64,000 nt of DNA from Ureibacillus thermosphaericus (GCF_012396605.1 NZ_JAAXPW010000002.1:62001-126000); one strand, 5' to 3'. Positions 1 to 9,876 are shown, numbered from the stretch's first letter. The notes: generated by a model not told the origin, from the sequence alone. Numbers and translations are program-made.

Positions 1-218
1 AATTCCTCCGTATTTAAGAGCTTTCTGTATACATTTTCCCAAAAATTTGTATTACACTCTATATGATTAGCTTTCAATTACATTACATTCCTGTAAGATT
101 TCTATTATTGATTTCCCCTTTTTATTACCTTTCTCAAAATGTTCTGACATTCGCTTGAAATTACCAATTCTATGATATACTAATTTTTAGAAAATTTTTT
201 TTGAATCGGGGGATTTAT

Positions 219-1598
219 ATGGACTTGCAACGTTTTCATGAGTATTTTGAAAAAAATCGCGAAAAGCATTTACAGGAGCTATTTGAATTTTTATCTATTC
301 CTAGCATCAGCGCACTATCCGACCATAAGCAAGATATAGAGCGTGCAGCTCAATGGCTAAAAAATCAGATGGAACAATTGAACCTTGAAAATGTATCCAT
401 TGACCAAACAGCTGGGCATCCTGTCGTTTATGGTGAATGGCTTCATGCTGAAGGAAAACCAACAGTATTAATTTACGGACATTATGACGTTCAACCAGTT
501 GATCCATTGCACTTATGGAAAACAGAACCTTTCAAACCTGAAATCATTGAAAATAAATTGTATGCTCGAGGAGCGTCCGATGATAAGGGACAAATATTCA
601 TGCACCTAAAAGCAATTGAAGCACTTTTCTCGATTCTCGGTACATTGCCTGTCAATGTAAAATTCATTTATGAAGGTGAAGAAGAAATTGGAAGCGCTAA
701 CCTTCCTTCTTATATAGAGGAAAATAAAGATAAATTAGCAGCAGATTTCATTTTAATCTCTGACACAAATATGTATGGTCCAGGTAAACCGGCAATCTGC
801 TATGGATTACGAGGACTTACAGGCCTCCAAATCGATGTGCGTGGAGCGAAAAGCGACCTGCACTCTGGTCTTTACGGTGGTGGAGTGCAAAATGCAATCC
901 ATGCGTTAGTAGCAATTCTTGATTCATTCCGAGATCATACAGGTAAAATTTTAGTCGAAGGATTTTATGATGACGTTCGACCACTATCAAATGAGGAACG
1001 TAAAGCCTTTGCTGACCTACAATTTAATGAAGAAGCATTAAAAGAGGAACTGGAAGTTAATGAATTGTTTGGCGAGGAAGGCTACTCCTATCTTGAAAGA
1101 ACTTGGGCTCGCCCTACTTTAGAAATCAATGGAATTTTCGGTGGATTTTCTGGAGAGGGAATTAAAACCGTTTTACCAAATGAAGCAGGAGCAAAAATAA
1201 CTTGCCGACTTGTTCCAGACCAAGATCCCGACAAAATCATTGCGTTAATACAAAATCATATTGAAAAACATACACCTAAAGGGGTAACAGTCACTGTAAC
1301 GAAATTTGACAGCGGGGCACCATATCTTACACCTTTTGACCACCCATTAATTCAAACAGCAAGCAAATCGTATGAAAAAGTGTATGAATCCCCTACTGCA
1401 TTCACTCGCGGCGGAGGATCTATTCCAATTGTTGCAACCTTTGATCAAATCTTAAATATCCCTGTCGTGTTAATGGGATTTGGTTTAAGTACAGAAAACT
1501 TCCATGCACCAAATGAACACTTCCACTTAGAAAACTTTGATAAAGGATTGCGTGTTCTTTGCGATTATTTATGTGAAGTTGCCAACCTCTCTTTGTAA
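219..1598 (+). CDS. M20 family dipeptidase / metallopeptidase
   Basis: A 459-residue zinc peptidase of the M20/M28 clan, expected to hydrolyse small peptides in the cytoplasm (no signal peptide). Metal-ligand motifs are in order: GHYDVQP near residues 87-93 (His and Asp), SDDKGQ near 120-125 (bridging Asp), EGEEEIGS near 152-159 (catalytic and ligand Glu) and the lid-domain HSGLYGG. ATG at 219 is chosen because it follows a GGGGGA ribosome site at the right distance; an upstream in-frame TTG at 201 overlaps that site. Exact substrate cannot be told. Length fits the family, so the gene looks intact. Confidence 0.9.
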   Translation: MDLQRFHEYFEKNREKHLQELFEFLSIPSISALSDHKQDIERAAQWLKNQMEQLNLENVSIDQTAGHPVVYGEWLHAEGKPTVLIYGHYDVQPVDPLHLWKTEPFKPEIIENKLYARGASDDKGQIFMHLKAIEALFSILGTLPVNVKFIYEGEEEIGSANLPSYIEENKDKLAADFILISDTNMYGPGKPAICYGLRGLTGLQIDVRGAKSDLHSGLYGGGVQNAIHALVAILDSFRDHTGKILVEGFYDDVRPLSNEERKAFADLQFNEEALKEELEVNELFGEEGYSYLERTWARPTLEINGIFGGFSGEGIKTVLPNEAGAKITCRLVPDQDPDKIIALIQNHIEKHTPKGVTVTVTKFDSGAPYLTPFDHPLIQTASKSYEKVYESPTAFTRGGGSIPIVATFDQILNIPVVLMGFGLSTENFHAPNEHFHLENFDKGLRVLCDYLCEVANLSL

Positions 1599-1770
1599 TT
1601 GAGTAGTAAAATTTTCGTTAAAACTTTTTCTCACTAACCTAAATTTTCCATAAAAAACGTTTAAGAATTTTGTACTGTTTAGACCCCTTATGAAAAGTCA
1701 TGAAATTACTTTTATATTGTCAAATATTGTATACATTTTAGTATCCCTTTGAAGTTTATAATATAAATAG

Positions 1771-1816
1771 GGAAGAAATACCCAGAAAACCATTGTATTT
1801 CCAAGGTATTTCTTCC
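1771..1816 (+). promoter_or_regulatory. Perfect 12-bp inverted repeat in the leader of the TPR-GGDEF gene
   Basis: GGAAGAAATACC (1771-1782) is followed 22 nt later by its exact complement GGTATTTCTTCC (1805-1816), ending about 10 nt before the ribosome site of the next gene. There is no T-run after it, so it is not a normal terminator. It may be an operator or an RNA hairpin controlling translation. Confidence 0.5.
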
Positions 1817-1841
1817 TTCCTTCAAAGAGAGGGGTAGAAAA

Positions 1842-3281
1842 ATGAACGCTCAATTGTACCATTTAACAAGGTTGGAATCGCTCACAGGAAACCTTTTTAT
1901 CGATGGCAAGTATACAGAAGCTATTGAGTTGGGTAAAGAACTATTAGAAACCGCTAAAAAAACCGAAGATATTAAGGCCACGATGAATGCCCATTTGAAT
2001 CTTGCTTGTTGTTATTATTATTTAGGTGAAATTGAAATCGCTTTCCAACATATTCTTGATTATAAAGTGTTGTGTGATGAATTCGGAGACGATCGGGATA
2101 AGTATTACTTATATTACCTAAGTGCTTTGATATATGCTTATGAAGAAAATTTCGAAGAAGCAAAAGAAGCGATGAAGCAATGTATACGGATTGCACAAGA
2201 ATTAGAAATGTTTTATTCAGTAAGCAGCAGTTTCAACTCCTACAGCAACTACTTATTGCATGAAGGAAACTATGAAAAAGCACTTCACTATGCGTTAAAA
2301 GCATTAGCCATTGCAAAAGAACATTGCCCTAGTGAAATATTATTGCAATGTCATATCTATTTAAGTATTGCATCAAGTTATATCGGTTTGAATGAATTAT
2401 CGAAGGCAGAAAAAATTATCAATCATCTAGAGCTCAACCAGTATATCAACAACCTACCTCATGAAAAAGCGCACTTTCTCCATGTGAAAGCCACATTTCA
2501 TCGTTCCAAAGGTGAGTATGATATAGCATTGCAATTATTACATAAATCTTTCAACATATATTCTGAATATAATAATCAAATGAAATTAAAGTCTATATTG
2601 AAAGTAATTGCAGAAATTTATGAATCCCTTGGCAATTATAAGAAATCTTACGAAGCGATGAAAGAATATTTAACAATTGTTGAAAAACTGTTTTCCACTC
2701 GCCTTTCATCTAAAATACGAGAATTGGATGTCAATCAAAGCATTAAAGCGATAGAAAAACGGGCAAATGTGGACAGTTTAACAGGAGTATATAATCGTTA
2801 TTATATTGAAACAACATGTGACAAGTGGCTCAAAGAAATAAAAAAAACAGATGAACATATTTGTTGTGTCGTCATCGACATTGACTCGTTTAAAAATATT
2901 AATGATACCTTTGGCCATTTAATAGGTGATGAAGTGATTAAAGGGGTCGCACAGGCTTGTTTAAAGGTGGCTAATGAAGATAAAGAAAATATCATCGTCG
3001 GTCGTTACGGTGGGGATGAATTTATTGTCCTCTTAAAAGGATATCCTTCACATTCCATTATGGAAAGAGCAAAACAACTTTATAATGAAATTACTTCCTT
3101 TCAGATAAACTATTTAACAAATGAAATTAAAGTGACTGTTAGCATCGGAGTAGTATGTACCAATAGCATTCCATATGCTAAAAAGTTCACTCAAATCTTT
3201 AAAGTTGCCGATCAAGCTCTCTATATGGCAAAAAGACAAGGAAAAAATCAAATTGTCTACCTCTCAAATGAAAACTGTTAA
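1842..3281 (+). CDS. TPR-repeat diguanylate cyclase (GGDEF)
   Basis: A 479-residue soluble protein. Residues 1-300 are helical TPR-like repeats (recurring patterns such as A-LN-A--YY-LGE and EKALHYALKALAIA). The C-terminus is a GGDEF domain starting at NVDSLTGVYNRYY, with an intact YGGDEF active-site motif at about 389-394, so it should make cyclic di-GMP. No RxxD inhibitory site is evident just upstream. The TPR part probably senses a protein partner. ATG at 1842 follows AGAGAGGGG. Monocistronic, with its own terminator and an unusual leader hairpin. Confidence 0.88.
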   Translation: MNAQLYHLTRLESLTGNLFIDGKYTEAIELGKELLETAKKTEDIKATMNAHLNLACCYYYLGEIEIAFQHILDYKVLCDEFGDDRDKYYLYYLSALIYAYEENFEEAKEAMKQCIRIAQELEMFYSVSSSFNSYSNYLLHEGNYEKALHYALKALAIAKEHCPSEILLQCHIYLSIASSYIGLNELSKAEKIINHLELNQYINNLPHEKAHFLHVKATFHRSKGEYDIALQLLHKSFNIYSEYNNQMKLKSILKVIAEIYESLGNYKKSYEAMKEYLTIVEKLFSTRLSSKIRELDVNQSIKAIEKRANVDSLTGVYNRYYIETTCDKWLKEIKKTDEHICCVVIDIDSFKNINDTFGHLIGDEVIKGVAQACLKVANEDKENIIVGRYGGDEFIVLLKGYPSHSIMERAKQLYNEITSFQINYLTNEIKVTVSIGVVCTNSIPYAKKFTQIFKVADQALYMAKRQGKNQIVYLSNENC

Positions 3282-3286
3282 AATAC

Positions 3287-3320
3287 AAAAAGGCTGGTTC
3301 GCCAATGCGTCCAGCCTTTT
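3287..3320 (+). terminator. Rho-independent terminator after the TPR-GGDEF gene
   Basis: AAAAGGCTGG and CCAGCCTTTT form a perfect stem with a 14-nt loop immediately after the stop codon. Confidence 0.85.
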
Positions 3321-3685
3321 CCAAACCTTATAAGCTAGTTATAAAAAATATAGGGGAGGTTTTATTGATCAGTCGAACAAATTTTAGGTTCTTATGAGCT
3401 TACATGGTACTTTTACTAAAAGAGCAATTTTTTTATACAGCAACTACATTTTTCGCTGTATTGTAATATTACTATAGCACCCCATCATCTCTTTGTACAT
3501 CAACTCCCGAAATATGTCACATTTTTATCATATTTTTGTTCACAAATTTAATATTTTTATTTTTTCATCATTGCATTTTTTGTTACATATACAGGAATTT
3601 CCTTGCAACTAAACTTTATTGACATAGTTATGGCAGAGTTTTTATGAATAACTATGTTAATTTATTGATATATGTAAACAAAATC
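3321..3685. other. Intergenic AT-rich stretch without a recognisable gene
   Basis: No reading frame with a ribosome site is seen. The one structured element is an inverted repeat ACATAGTTAT (3622-3631) / ATAACTATGT (3648-3657), which could be an operator or weak hairpin between the converging transcripts. Confidence 0.4.
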
Positions 3686-3719
3686 AGACCGAAAGTTAAC
3701 AATAATGAACTTTCGGTCT
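3686..3719 (-). terminator. Terminator downstream of ctaB
   Basis: AGACCGAAAGTT and AACTTTCGGTCT form a 12-bp perfect stem just beyond the ctaB stop codon on the minus strand. Confidence 0.8.
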
Positions 3720-3728
3720 CATCATACT

Positions 3729-4616
3729 TTAACGTAATATCATTCCTACTCCGGCATAAATAATGACTGTGGCAAACACTGCTGTCATGTAAATTAATGA
3801 ATAACCAAACATTTTATTTGCCCATTTATTCCCGTCCATTTGTCTATATCCTACTAAACTAATCCATAGCCAAATGCCGCCAAGCATTAGTGAAGAAAGC
3901 GTTAACCCCCAGCTTAACGGAACAAACAGAAAGCTCGTTAGCATGAGCAAAATTAAGTACACATTCGTTTGGATATATGTGCGTTTAACGCCCTTTACAA
4001 CTGGAAGCATTGGGATTTTTGCTGCTGCATAATCATCCTTCTTACGGATGGCCAGTGCATAGAAATGCGGCATTTGCCAAATGATCATAATGATAAAGAG
4101 CGCCCAACATGCTGGGTGCCAGATCGTAGGTGCAACAGCCGCCCATCCAATTAACGGTGGAACCGCACCAGAAATACTCCCCACTTCAGTGTTCCAAATA
4201 GTTCTTCTCTTCGTCCACATCGTATATGGAACAACGTAGAAAAATACACCAAGGAATCCAAGAATTGCAGCTGTTAGTGTTGTTAAGGCTAAAAATCCAA
4301 GTCCGATAATCAGTAATAGTATTCCGACAATCAACAACGTGCGAAGATTAATTTCACCAGTAACAGATGGTCTCAATTTTGTACGGGACATCTTCGCATC
4401 AATATCATGATCATATATATTGTTGAATATTCCAGCTGCTCCGATGACTGCCGCCGAACCGATAAGAGCAAAAATCATATTCGGTATATTTTCAATAAAA
4501 CTTAAATGATAAGTATAAAGGGCAAGCATTAAAGCGGCGAACATCGGAATTAAATTCGACTTGATGATTCCTGTTTTCACAGCTTTTTTCCACAATTCTA
4601 TTTTTTTGTTTTGCAT
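3729..4616 (-). CDS. ctaB: Protoheme IX farnesyltransferase (heme O synthase)
   Basis: A 295-residue UbiA-family membrane prenyltransferase that adds a farnesyl group to heme b to make heme O for terminal oxidases. The Asp-rich substrate site NIYDHDIDAKMSRTKLRP is present near residues 66-83 and the second conserved loop (YALAIRKKDDY, followed by PMLPVVKG) in the middle; about eight to nine hydrophobic helices. ATG at 4616 follows AAGGGGAA. It stands alone here, without ctaA or oxidase genes, so it could be an additional copy. Confidence 0.93.
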   Translation of the reverse strand: MQNKKIELWKKAVKTGIIKSNLIPMFAALMLALYTYHLSFIENIPNMIFALIGSAAVIGAAGIFNNIYDHDIDAKMSRTKLRPSVTGEINLRTLLIVGILLLIIGLGFLALTTLTAAILGFLGVFFYVVPYTMWTKRRTIWNTEVGSISGAVPPLIGWAAVAPTIWHPACWALFIIMIIWQMPHFYALAIRKKDDYAAAKIPMLPVVKGVKRTYIQTNVYLILLMLTSFLFVPLSWGLTLSSLMLGGIWLWISLVGYRQMDGNKWANKMFGYSLIYMTAVFATVIIYAGVGMILR

Positions 4617-4785
4617 TTTATGTCATATTCCCCTTATCATTTCATAGACAAACTAATATATATCATACCATTTTTTCTTGTGAATCAACAATCGACAGTT
4701 TTTTACTATATTCGTCTGGTTTTTATGGCGACCCTACCATTAATAGTATCTATAAATGTTACTAGAAACAACCTTTCTGATTCTT

Positions 4786-5835
4786 TTAAGTATTAGTATT
4801 CCTTTCATCAATATATCGGCAAGATACTTTTAATAATGGTAAAACAACGATAAAAACAAATAAAATTCGAAACATTTGAAAGACCGTCACGATCGATACA
4901 TCCGCTCCAATGGCACTGGCAAGTAGACTCATTTGATCCAGCCCTCCTGCCGCTGTACTTAATATACTTGTTGACAAGGAATATTTCATCATTTGTGTTA
5001 ACATCCACCCTTGTACAAAAGTAAAGAGCAACAGGAATATGGCAGTTCCAATACCTAATAATAGAACCCGCTTCCCCAATTTTAGCATGTTAGGCTTTAG
5101 CAGCTGTCCTATATAAGCACCAATCATTAACTGTGCCATATTGAGAAAGAGGTTTGGGACTTCTGGCATTTCAATTGAAAACAATTGGAGACCAATCACG
5201 AATAATACGGGAGATAAAAAAGAAGAAACCGGAATTTTTATCTTCTTCCCTATCCTTGCAGCTACTATAGATCCGAGAATCAGTAGCAATAATGCCATCA
5301 TTGAAGAGAAGGATAACATCGCTTCTTTCTTATCAGCTACTGCGTGGTCATGTAATATTAAGGGAATACCAATCACAATAGTGATTACACGAACAACATG
5401 AAAGTACGTGACAATGGCAATATCAATACCTTCTTCCTCTTCTGCAAAGGCCACAATTTGAGAAAGTCCTCCGGGAACCGTACATGTCAATGCGGTTTTT
5501 AATGAAAGCTCCCCCACTCTCACAAGTCCAAATGCTAATAGAACACTAAATATTATAATCATAATGTTCAATAACAACATGATTCCAATAAGCCAGCCCA
5601 TGCCGGAAAAAACAGTTAATTGAAAGCTTTGGCCAATGGTAATTCCTACGATGATTAATCCGAAGTTGCGTAATGTTGATGGCCAATAGAGGTGTGTTTT
5701 GATAAAAAATTGACTGATTAACACTGTAAAAATCGGACCGAGTAACCAAGGAACGGGTAAATGCAAAATGTTAAAAAGGTATACGCCCAATAAACTGATA
5801 ACTAATACAATGCCCATCGATTGAATTTTGTGCAC
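4786..5835 (-). CDS. AbrB-family integral membrane protein (COG3180 type)
   Basis: A 349-residue membrane protein with about ten hydrophobic helices and the internal duplication of the AbrB membrane family (unrelated to the DNA-binding AbrB). Conserved sequences PVPWLLGPIFTVL and TAAGGLDQMSLLASAIGAD are seen once in each half. Members are often described as putative transporters or regulators; the substrate is unknown. The start is a GTG at 5835 with AAGGGGA seven to eight bases upstream; the ATG two bases earlier is out of frame. Confidence 0.8.
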   Translation of the reverse strand: MHKIQSMGIVLVISLLGVYLFNILHLPVPWLLGPIFTVLISQFFIKTHLYWPSTLRNFGLIIVGITIGQSFQLTVFSGMGWLIGIMLLLNIMIIIFSVLLAFGLVRVGELSLKTALTCTVPGGLSQIVAFAEEEEGIDIAIVTYFHVVRVITIVIGIPLILHDHAVADKKEAMLSFSSMMALLLLILGSIVAARIGKKIKIPVSSFLSPVLFVIGLQLFSIEMPEVPNLFLNMAQLMIGAYIGQLLKPNMLKLGKRVLLLGIGTAIFLLLFTFVQGWMLTQMMKYSLSTSILSTAAGGLDQMSLLASAIGADVSIVTVFQMFRILFVFIVVLPLLKVSCRYIDERNTNT

Positions 5836-5960
5836 ATAGAAGTCCCCTTTTTCATTTTCTTTCTATAAATCTAACATAATTTAACAATGCTTAAAATCTG
5901 CTTGCCAATATGGAGGGCTGCAATAATCATAAATATTTGATTATTATTTCTATAGATGAA

Positions 5961-5991
5961 AAAAACGGGAGCCTGTAAATCTTGCTCCCGT
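5961..5991 (-). terminator. Terminator after the DUF1292 gene
   Basis: ACGGGAGC (5965-5972) pairs with GCTCCCGT (5984-5991); the minus-strand transcript then runs into a U-tract. Confidence 0.85.
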
Positions 5992-5998
5992 AAACATA

Positions 5999-6271
5999 TT
6001 ACTCTTCATCCATTTCATCCATCATTTGATCAAAGGCTTCTGACACTTTATCGAATTCTTCATCGGATTCAATCACGTCGAAGTCTCCCTCATCATCCAC
6101 TTTCAAGAAAAAGACTTCGATATCCTCTTCATTCTCTTCATGTAAATCATCTGTAAAGGCAACTGCGACATAATCTTGTCCATCTACTGTCAGCGTTGCA
6201 ACAACTTCAACTTCCTCTTCTTGTTCGTCATCCCCGATGGTAAACACTTCGCCAACTTCGATTTTTTCCAT
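5999..6271 (-). CDS. DUF1292 family acidic protein
   Basis: A 90-residue, very acidic protein beginning MEKIEVGEVFTIGDDE, with the hydrophobic core VEVVATLTVDGQDYVAVAF typical of DUF1292, and an Asp/Glu-rich tail. No function is established for the family. The start at 6271 is chosen because GGAGG lies eight bases upstream; a longer frame would begin inside the end of the selO gene. It lies directly after selO (gap 26 bp) and probably shares its transcript. Confidence 0.85.
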   Translation of the reverse strand: MEKIEVGEVFTIGDDEQEEEVEVVATLTVDGQDYVAVAFTDDLHEENEEDIEVFFLKVDDEGDFDVIESDEEFDKVSEAFDQMMDEMDEE

Positions 6272-6297
6272 TTGAGTTCCTCCATTCTTTGCGAGTT

Positions 6298-7749
6298 TTA
6301 CGTACCGCAATAGGTAATATACGGTTCATCTGGATATTCAGGCAATGTACAGTATTCCTCTTGTTCCGCTGAATATGCATAAGGATTCGTGATAATCGAT
6401 AGCAATTTTTTCATAACGGTGAAGTCTCCTCGCTCCACCGCTGCTTCGATTGCTTCTTCTACCCGGTGGTTTCGAGGAATCACAGAAGGGTTATGTTGCT
6501 TCATCATTTGCATAATATCTATAGAATTTTGGCGTTTTAAGCGAGCTTGATAACGTTGGTACCAATCTTGAAATTCTGGAGTTTGGAAAAATGGTTCTTC
6601 GAATTTTTGCAAAGTTAACGCTCTAAACGTATTTGTATAATCTTGTTTATATGTTTCCATTAATTGAAGTAAATCTTGTATGAGTGCTTCATCTTCCGCT
6701 TCTTCATTAAGGAGCCCTAATTTTTTACGCATACCGTCGAGATAATAAAATACGTAAAGGTCTGGGTAAGTTTCTATGGCTTCTTTTGCCAGTCTGACCG
6801 CCTTCTCTTTATTTTCATCAAGCAGCGGAATAAGTGCCTCGGCAAACCTTGCTAAGTTCCATCCTCCAATTTTGGGTTGATTTCCATAAGCATAGCGGCC
6901 GTAAGTATCAATCGAACTAAAAACTGTTTCAGGATGATAAAGATCCATAAAAGCGCATGGCCCGTAATCAATGGTCTCCCCGCTAACGGTCATGTTATCA
7001 GTATTCATCACACCATGGACAAAGCCGACGAGTTGCCACTTAGCAATAAGTGCTGCTTGCTTTTCGATGACTTCTTTTAATAATTGCAGATATGGATTCT
7101 TTTCTTTTGCAAGATGAGGATAATGTCTTTCAATAGTATAGTCGCAAAGAGCTTGTAAGTCTTCTTTTGAACCAAATTTTCGTGCAAATTCAAAAGTTCC
7201 AACGCGGATATGGCTTGAAGCCACTCTTGTTAAAATAGCACCTGGAAGCAGTTGTTCTCGAATGACCGTTTCCCCTGTTGTGATAACGGCTAAACTTCTC
7301 GTTGTAGGAATCCCAAGGGCATGCATCGCTTCACTAATAATGTACTCTCGAAGCATTGGTCCAAGAGCTGCTCGTCCATCACCGCCGCGGGAATATGGCG
7401 TTCTCCCCGAACCTTTTAGCTGTATATCAAAGCGCTGATTCTGAGTATTCACATGCTCTCCTAAAAGAATGGCTCGTCCATCGCCCAACATAGTGAAATA
7501 ACCGAATTGATGCCCTGCATAAGCTTGAGCGAGCGGTTCCGCTCCTTCCGGTATTTTGTTACCCGCAAATGTAGCAACCCCTTCTTCTGTCTGCAGTGCA
7601 TCACTATTCAAATTCAATTCTTCAGCAAGAGATTCATTGAAAACAACCAGCTTGGGAAATGCTACTGGTGTAGGGTTTAGTTGTGTATAGAAAATGGGTG
7701 GTAATGTTGCATAACTGTTATGGAAATTCCATCCAGGTTTTAATTGCAT
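6298..7749 (-). CDS. selO: Protein adenylyltransferase SelO (YdiU family)
   Basis: A 483-residue pseudokinase-fold enzyme that transfers AMP from ATP to protein hydroxyl groups (AMPylation), linked to redox control in other bacteria. Visible motifs: the glycine-rich [18 protein letters not shown], the ITTGE segment, and the metal/nucleotide motif [14 protein letters not shown] followed by [13 protein letters not shown] at 7749 has AAGGAACG upstream and matches the family start (MQLKPGWNF); the frame open to 7896 lacks a ribosome site. The usual C-terminal selenocysteine/Cys position ends here as YCGT, i.e. a cysteine near the C-terminus. Confidence 0.92.
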   Translation of the reverse strand: MQLKPGWNFHNSYATLPPIFYTQLNPTPVAFPKLVVFNESLAEELNLNSDALQTEEGVATFAGNKIPEGAEPLAQAYAGHQFGYFTMLGDGRAILLGEHVNTQNQRFDIQLKGSGRTPYSRGGDGRAALGPMLREYIISEAMHALGIPTTRSLAVITTGETVIREQLLPGAILTRVASSHIRVGTFEFARKFGSKEDLQALCDYTIERHYPHLAKEKNPYLQLLKEVIEKQAALIAKWQLVGFVHGVMNTDNMTVSGETIDYGPCAFMDLYHPETVFSSIDTYGRYAYGNQPKIGGWNLARFAEALIPLLDENKEKAVRLAKEAIETYPDLYVFYYLDGMRKKLGLLNEEAEDEALIQDLLQLMETYKQDYTNTFRALTLQKFEEPFFQTPEFQDWYQRYQARLKRQNSIDIMQMMKQHNPSVIPRNHRVEEAIEAAVERGDFTVMKKLLSIITNPYAYSAEQEEYCTLPEYPDEPYITYCGT

Positions 7750-7869
7750 TTGAATCGTTCCTTTTTTCTTTTTTATTTTTGCAAGTAAGTGGCGGTTTAT
7801 ACTTTCTTCGCATTTAGGATATGTGATGAACAAATTCATGCGGTATCGAGCGAAGGTAGTTTGGCAATT

Positions 7870-7926
7870 AATCAAATACTTGCGACATGCGCCCATTTAC
7901 TTGCAGCTTTCAATAAAATATTCGCA
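7870..7926 (+). repeat. Three TACTTGC-like elements at exact 21-bp spacing (downstream of gmhB)
   Basis: TACTTGC at 7877, TACTTGC at 7898 and TATTCGC at 7919 lie exactly 21 bp apart in the gap between selO and the gmhB-like gene. The spacing equals that inside the 103-bp arrays found elsewhere in this window. Non-coding. Confidence 0.45.
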
Positions 7927-7935
7927 TCTCTCATA

Positions 7936-8466
7936 TTAATGCAATTTTGAATCCTTGATTATCCAATCGACTGCAGTCAATAAATTCGGAAAGGTTGCAT
8001 CGGCTAAAGGTTCCTCGTCTCCAATAAAAACCGTCTTTGTACCTGCATTTTTCCCTGCTAGGATATCTGTATCCGTATCCCCCACCATGTAAGATTTGGG
8101 CAGGTCCACGTTATATTTTTCAGCCAAATCTTCAATCATTTTAGAACCTGGTTTGCGACAGGCACATCCAGCTTTCGGTTTATGTGGACAATAGACAACA
8201 TCATGTATAATTGCCCCTTGTTTTTTCAATTCATTCACCATATGCTCATGAACCTTTTGAAGCTGGATTTCTCTCATAAATCCAAGCCCAACGCCTCCTT
8301 GGTTCGTCACCACGAAAATATAATCAAAATGTTCATTTAGTTTTCGAATAGCTTCCGGTACGCCCGGTAAAAAGTAAAGATCTTTTGGTTTATTTACGAA
8401 TTTTACTCTCTCTGTAAGCACTTCATTAATAACGCCATCTCGATCTAAAAAGACCGCTGTTTTCAT
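7936..8466 (-). CDS. gmhB: GmhB-like D,D-heptose 1,7-bisphosphate phosphatase (HAD IIIA)
   Basis: A 176-residue HAD-superfamily phosphatase. Motif I is DRDGVIN at residues 9-15, motif II is VVTNQGGV, the zinc-binding loop is CPHKPKAGCACRKP, and motif IV is VGDTDTDI. This pattern is that of GmhB/HisB-type phosphatases, which remove the C7 phosphate of heptose bisphosphate; in a Gram-positive the real sugar phosphate may differ, since no other heptose genes are nearby. ATG at 8466 follows GAGGAGGAGGG. It is flanked on both sides by 21-bp-spaced repeat elements. Confidence 0.82.
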   Translation of the reverse strand: MKTAVFLDRDGVINEVLTERVKFVNKPKDLYFLPGVPEAIRKLNEHFDYIFVVTNQGGVGLGFMREIQLQKVHEHMVNELKKQGAIIHDVVYCPHKPKAGCACRKPGSKMIEDLAEKYNVDLPKSYMVGDTDTDILAGKNAGTKTVFIGDEEPLADATFPNLLTAVDWIIKDSKLH

Positions 8467-8528
8467 TTTGCCCTCCTCCTCTTGTTATTGTTTGCGGAGA
8501 GACTTAAATTCATTAAATGAATCTGAGC

Positions 8529-8600
8529 GATAAAATGAACTGAACTTTATTCAAACACTTGATAATTACTTGCGGTTTACCGCTAAATACTTGCATCATC
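8529..8600 (+). repeat. 21-bp-spaced TACTTGC pair upstream of gmhB, possibly a degenerate 103-bp unit
   Basis: TACTTGC occurs at 8567 and 8588, 21 bp apart. The preceding stretch from 8529 (GATAAAATGAACT, then GAACTTTATTCAAAC) resembles the GATAATAGTCAAA and GAACTTTATAGTCAAA steps of the array at 13.2-13.6 kb with a short deletion. The likeness is by eye only. Confidence 0.35.
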
Positions 8601-8650
8601 ACAAATTCATACAATGAAGAGCAATAAAATAACGCCACCCTATAATAATA

Positions 8651-8672
8651 AAAGCATGTATAAACATGCTTT
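8651..8672 (-). terminator. Terminator overlapping the stop of the DUF1835 gene
   Basis: AAAGCATGT / ACATGCTTT with a 4-nt loop; the stop codon lies in the stem. Confidence 0.6.
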
Positions 8673-9681
8673 AACCAACAAGCGCTTCCTTCAATTTGAC
8701 CTCATAATATCTCATGCCTCGGAGTTCACCTTGATATTCTACTTTCCCTTCGGCAATTAATTGGCGCAAGCGGTACTCAAGCCATTCATAGCTCGTATGC
8801 TGCTGCATATGACCAAGCACTTCTCCAATTAATCTAGCAGCTTTAAGGAAATCCTTTTTCCCTTGCGTTTCATGAATCTCCTTCAATTTTTCAATGATGA
8901 ACTCGTCATCCCGATTACTTTCAGCGCTCAAAATTTGCCCATTTTTATACGTTCGTAAAATCGACTCGGAAGTGAATAATTGTTCCCCTTCTTTTGCTAA
9001 AGAATGGCGCATTTCTACCGTCAATTCCTTCATTTTTACAAGTTCGTAACATGCACGCAACTGTTCAATATTTAATTCTCCCGTATGGCGAGGAAAATCT
9101 TCTTCTTTTCCTTTGTAAAGTTTGTGATAAGCTTCATACGTATTGATTTTATATACCGCATTTGTTTTTTCTTTCAATAAATAAAGCACTAGGCGTAATC
9201 CTGTTTGTTCACTTGCATTTGAAGAAGTCCAAATCACCACTCGCTGCTCAGGGTTAATCGATTGAATTTTTTCAAACGCTTCTTTCATTTTAAATTTGTA
9301 CCACTCTGCATGCTCTGAATCCCACTGATAGTTTTCTTTAAACCATTGATAACGTTGTTCGAAACCTTCTGGGGTATGATAATGTTTCAATGGACCTTCT
9401 GCAAAATAATCCGGTAATTCGATGATTTCCTCTGTTTGTTGATCTTTAAAAGCGTGTTTCAAACCACCAGCTGCAGAAGCACCGAATACTATATGGATGG
9501 TTTCAGGATTTTTCATGTTCGGTGTTTTTTCTCTTTTAATAAGGGCGTTTTTCAAGGATTGCATAAATTCTGGGAAGTCTTCATCAATATGTTCAGAACG
9601 GATCATAATCAAATGTAATAAACTTTTGACTTCCTGCTCGCTGAGATTTGAAATTGCTTTTTTTAATTGATTGATATCCAT
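8671..9681 (-). CDS. DUF1835 / DUF3658 domain protein
   Basis: A 336-residue soluble protein. The middle begins the DUF1835 signature (IHIVFGASAAGGLKHAF near residues 61-77) and the segment VVIWTSSNASEQTGLRLVLYLL follows; the C-terminal third (from about 250) fits the associated DUF3658 helical region. Function is unknown for the family. ATG at 9681 follows AAAGGGGAG. It is monocistronic, with its terminator at the stop codon. Confidence 0.82.
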   Translation of the reverse strand: MDINQLKKAISNLSEQEVKSLLHLIMIRSEHIDEDFPEFMQSLKNALIKREKTPNMKNPETIHIVFGASAAGGLKHAFKDQQTEEIIELPDYFAEGPLKHYHTPEGFEQRYQWFKENYQWDSEHAEWYKFKMKEAFEKIQSINPEQRVVIWTSSNASEQTGLRLVLYLLKEKTNAVYKINTYEAYHKLYKGKEEDFPRHTGELNIEQLRACYELVKMKELTVEMRHSLAKEGEQLFTSESILRTYKNGQILSAESNRDDEFIIEKLKEIHETQGKKDFLKAARLIGEVLGHMQQHTSYEWLEYRLRQLIAEGKVEYQGELRGMRYYEVKLKEALVG

Positions 9682-9876
9682 TTTTTACTCCCCTTTCTGA
9701 ATTTTTAGAAGGCAATTGAAGCAGCAATAATAATGAAAAGTAACGACCATGCGGAAATTTCATCGAATGCAATTGTTTGTGAAGTCGACGATGAGAAAAA
9801 ATTTTAAAATAAAGCCCGATATTAGAGAGTGTTCATTTATTTACGATGACAAATGGAAAAAATTTCAAGATTAAAA

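Noticed and set aside
7750..7896. N-terminal extension of SelO
   Set aside because: The ATG at 7749 has a ribosome site and matches the family start; the extension overlaps repeat elements.
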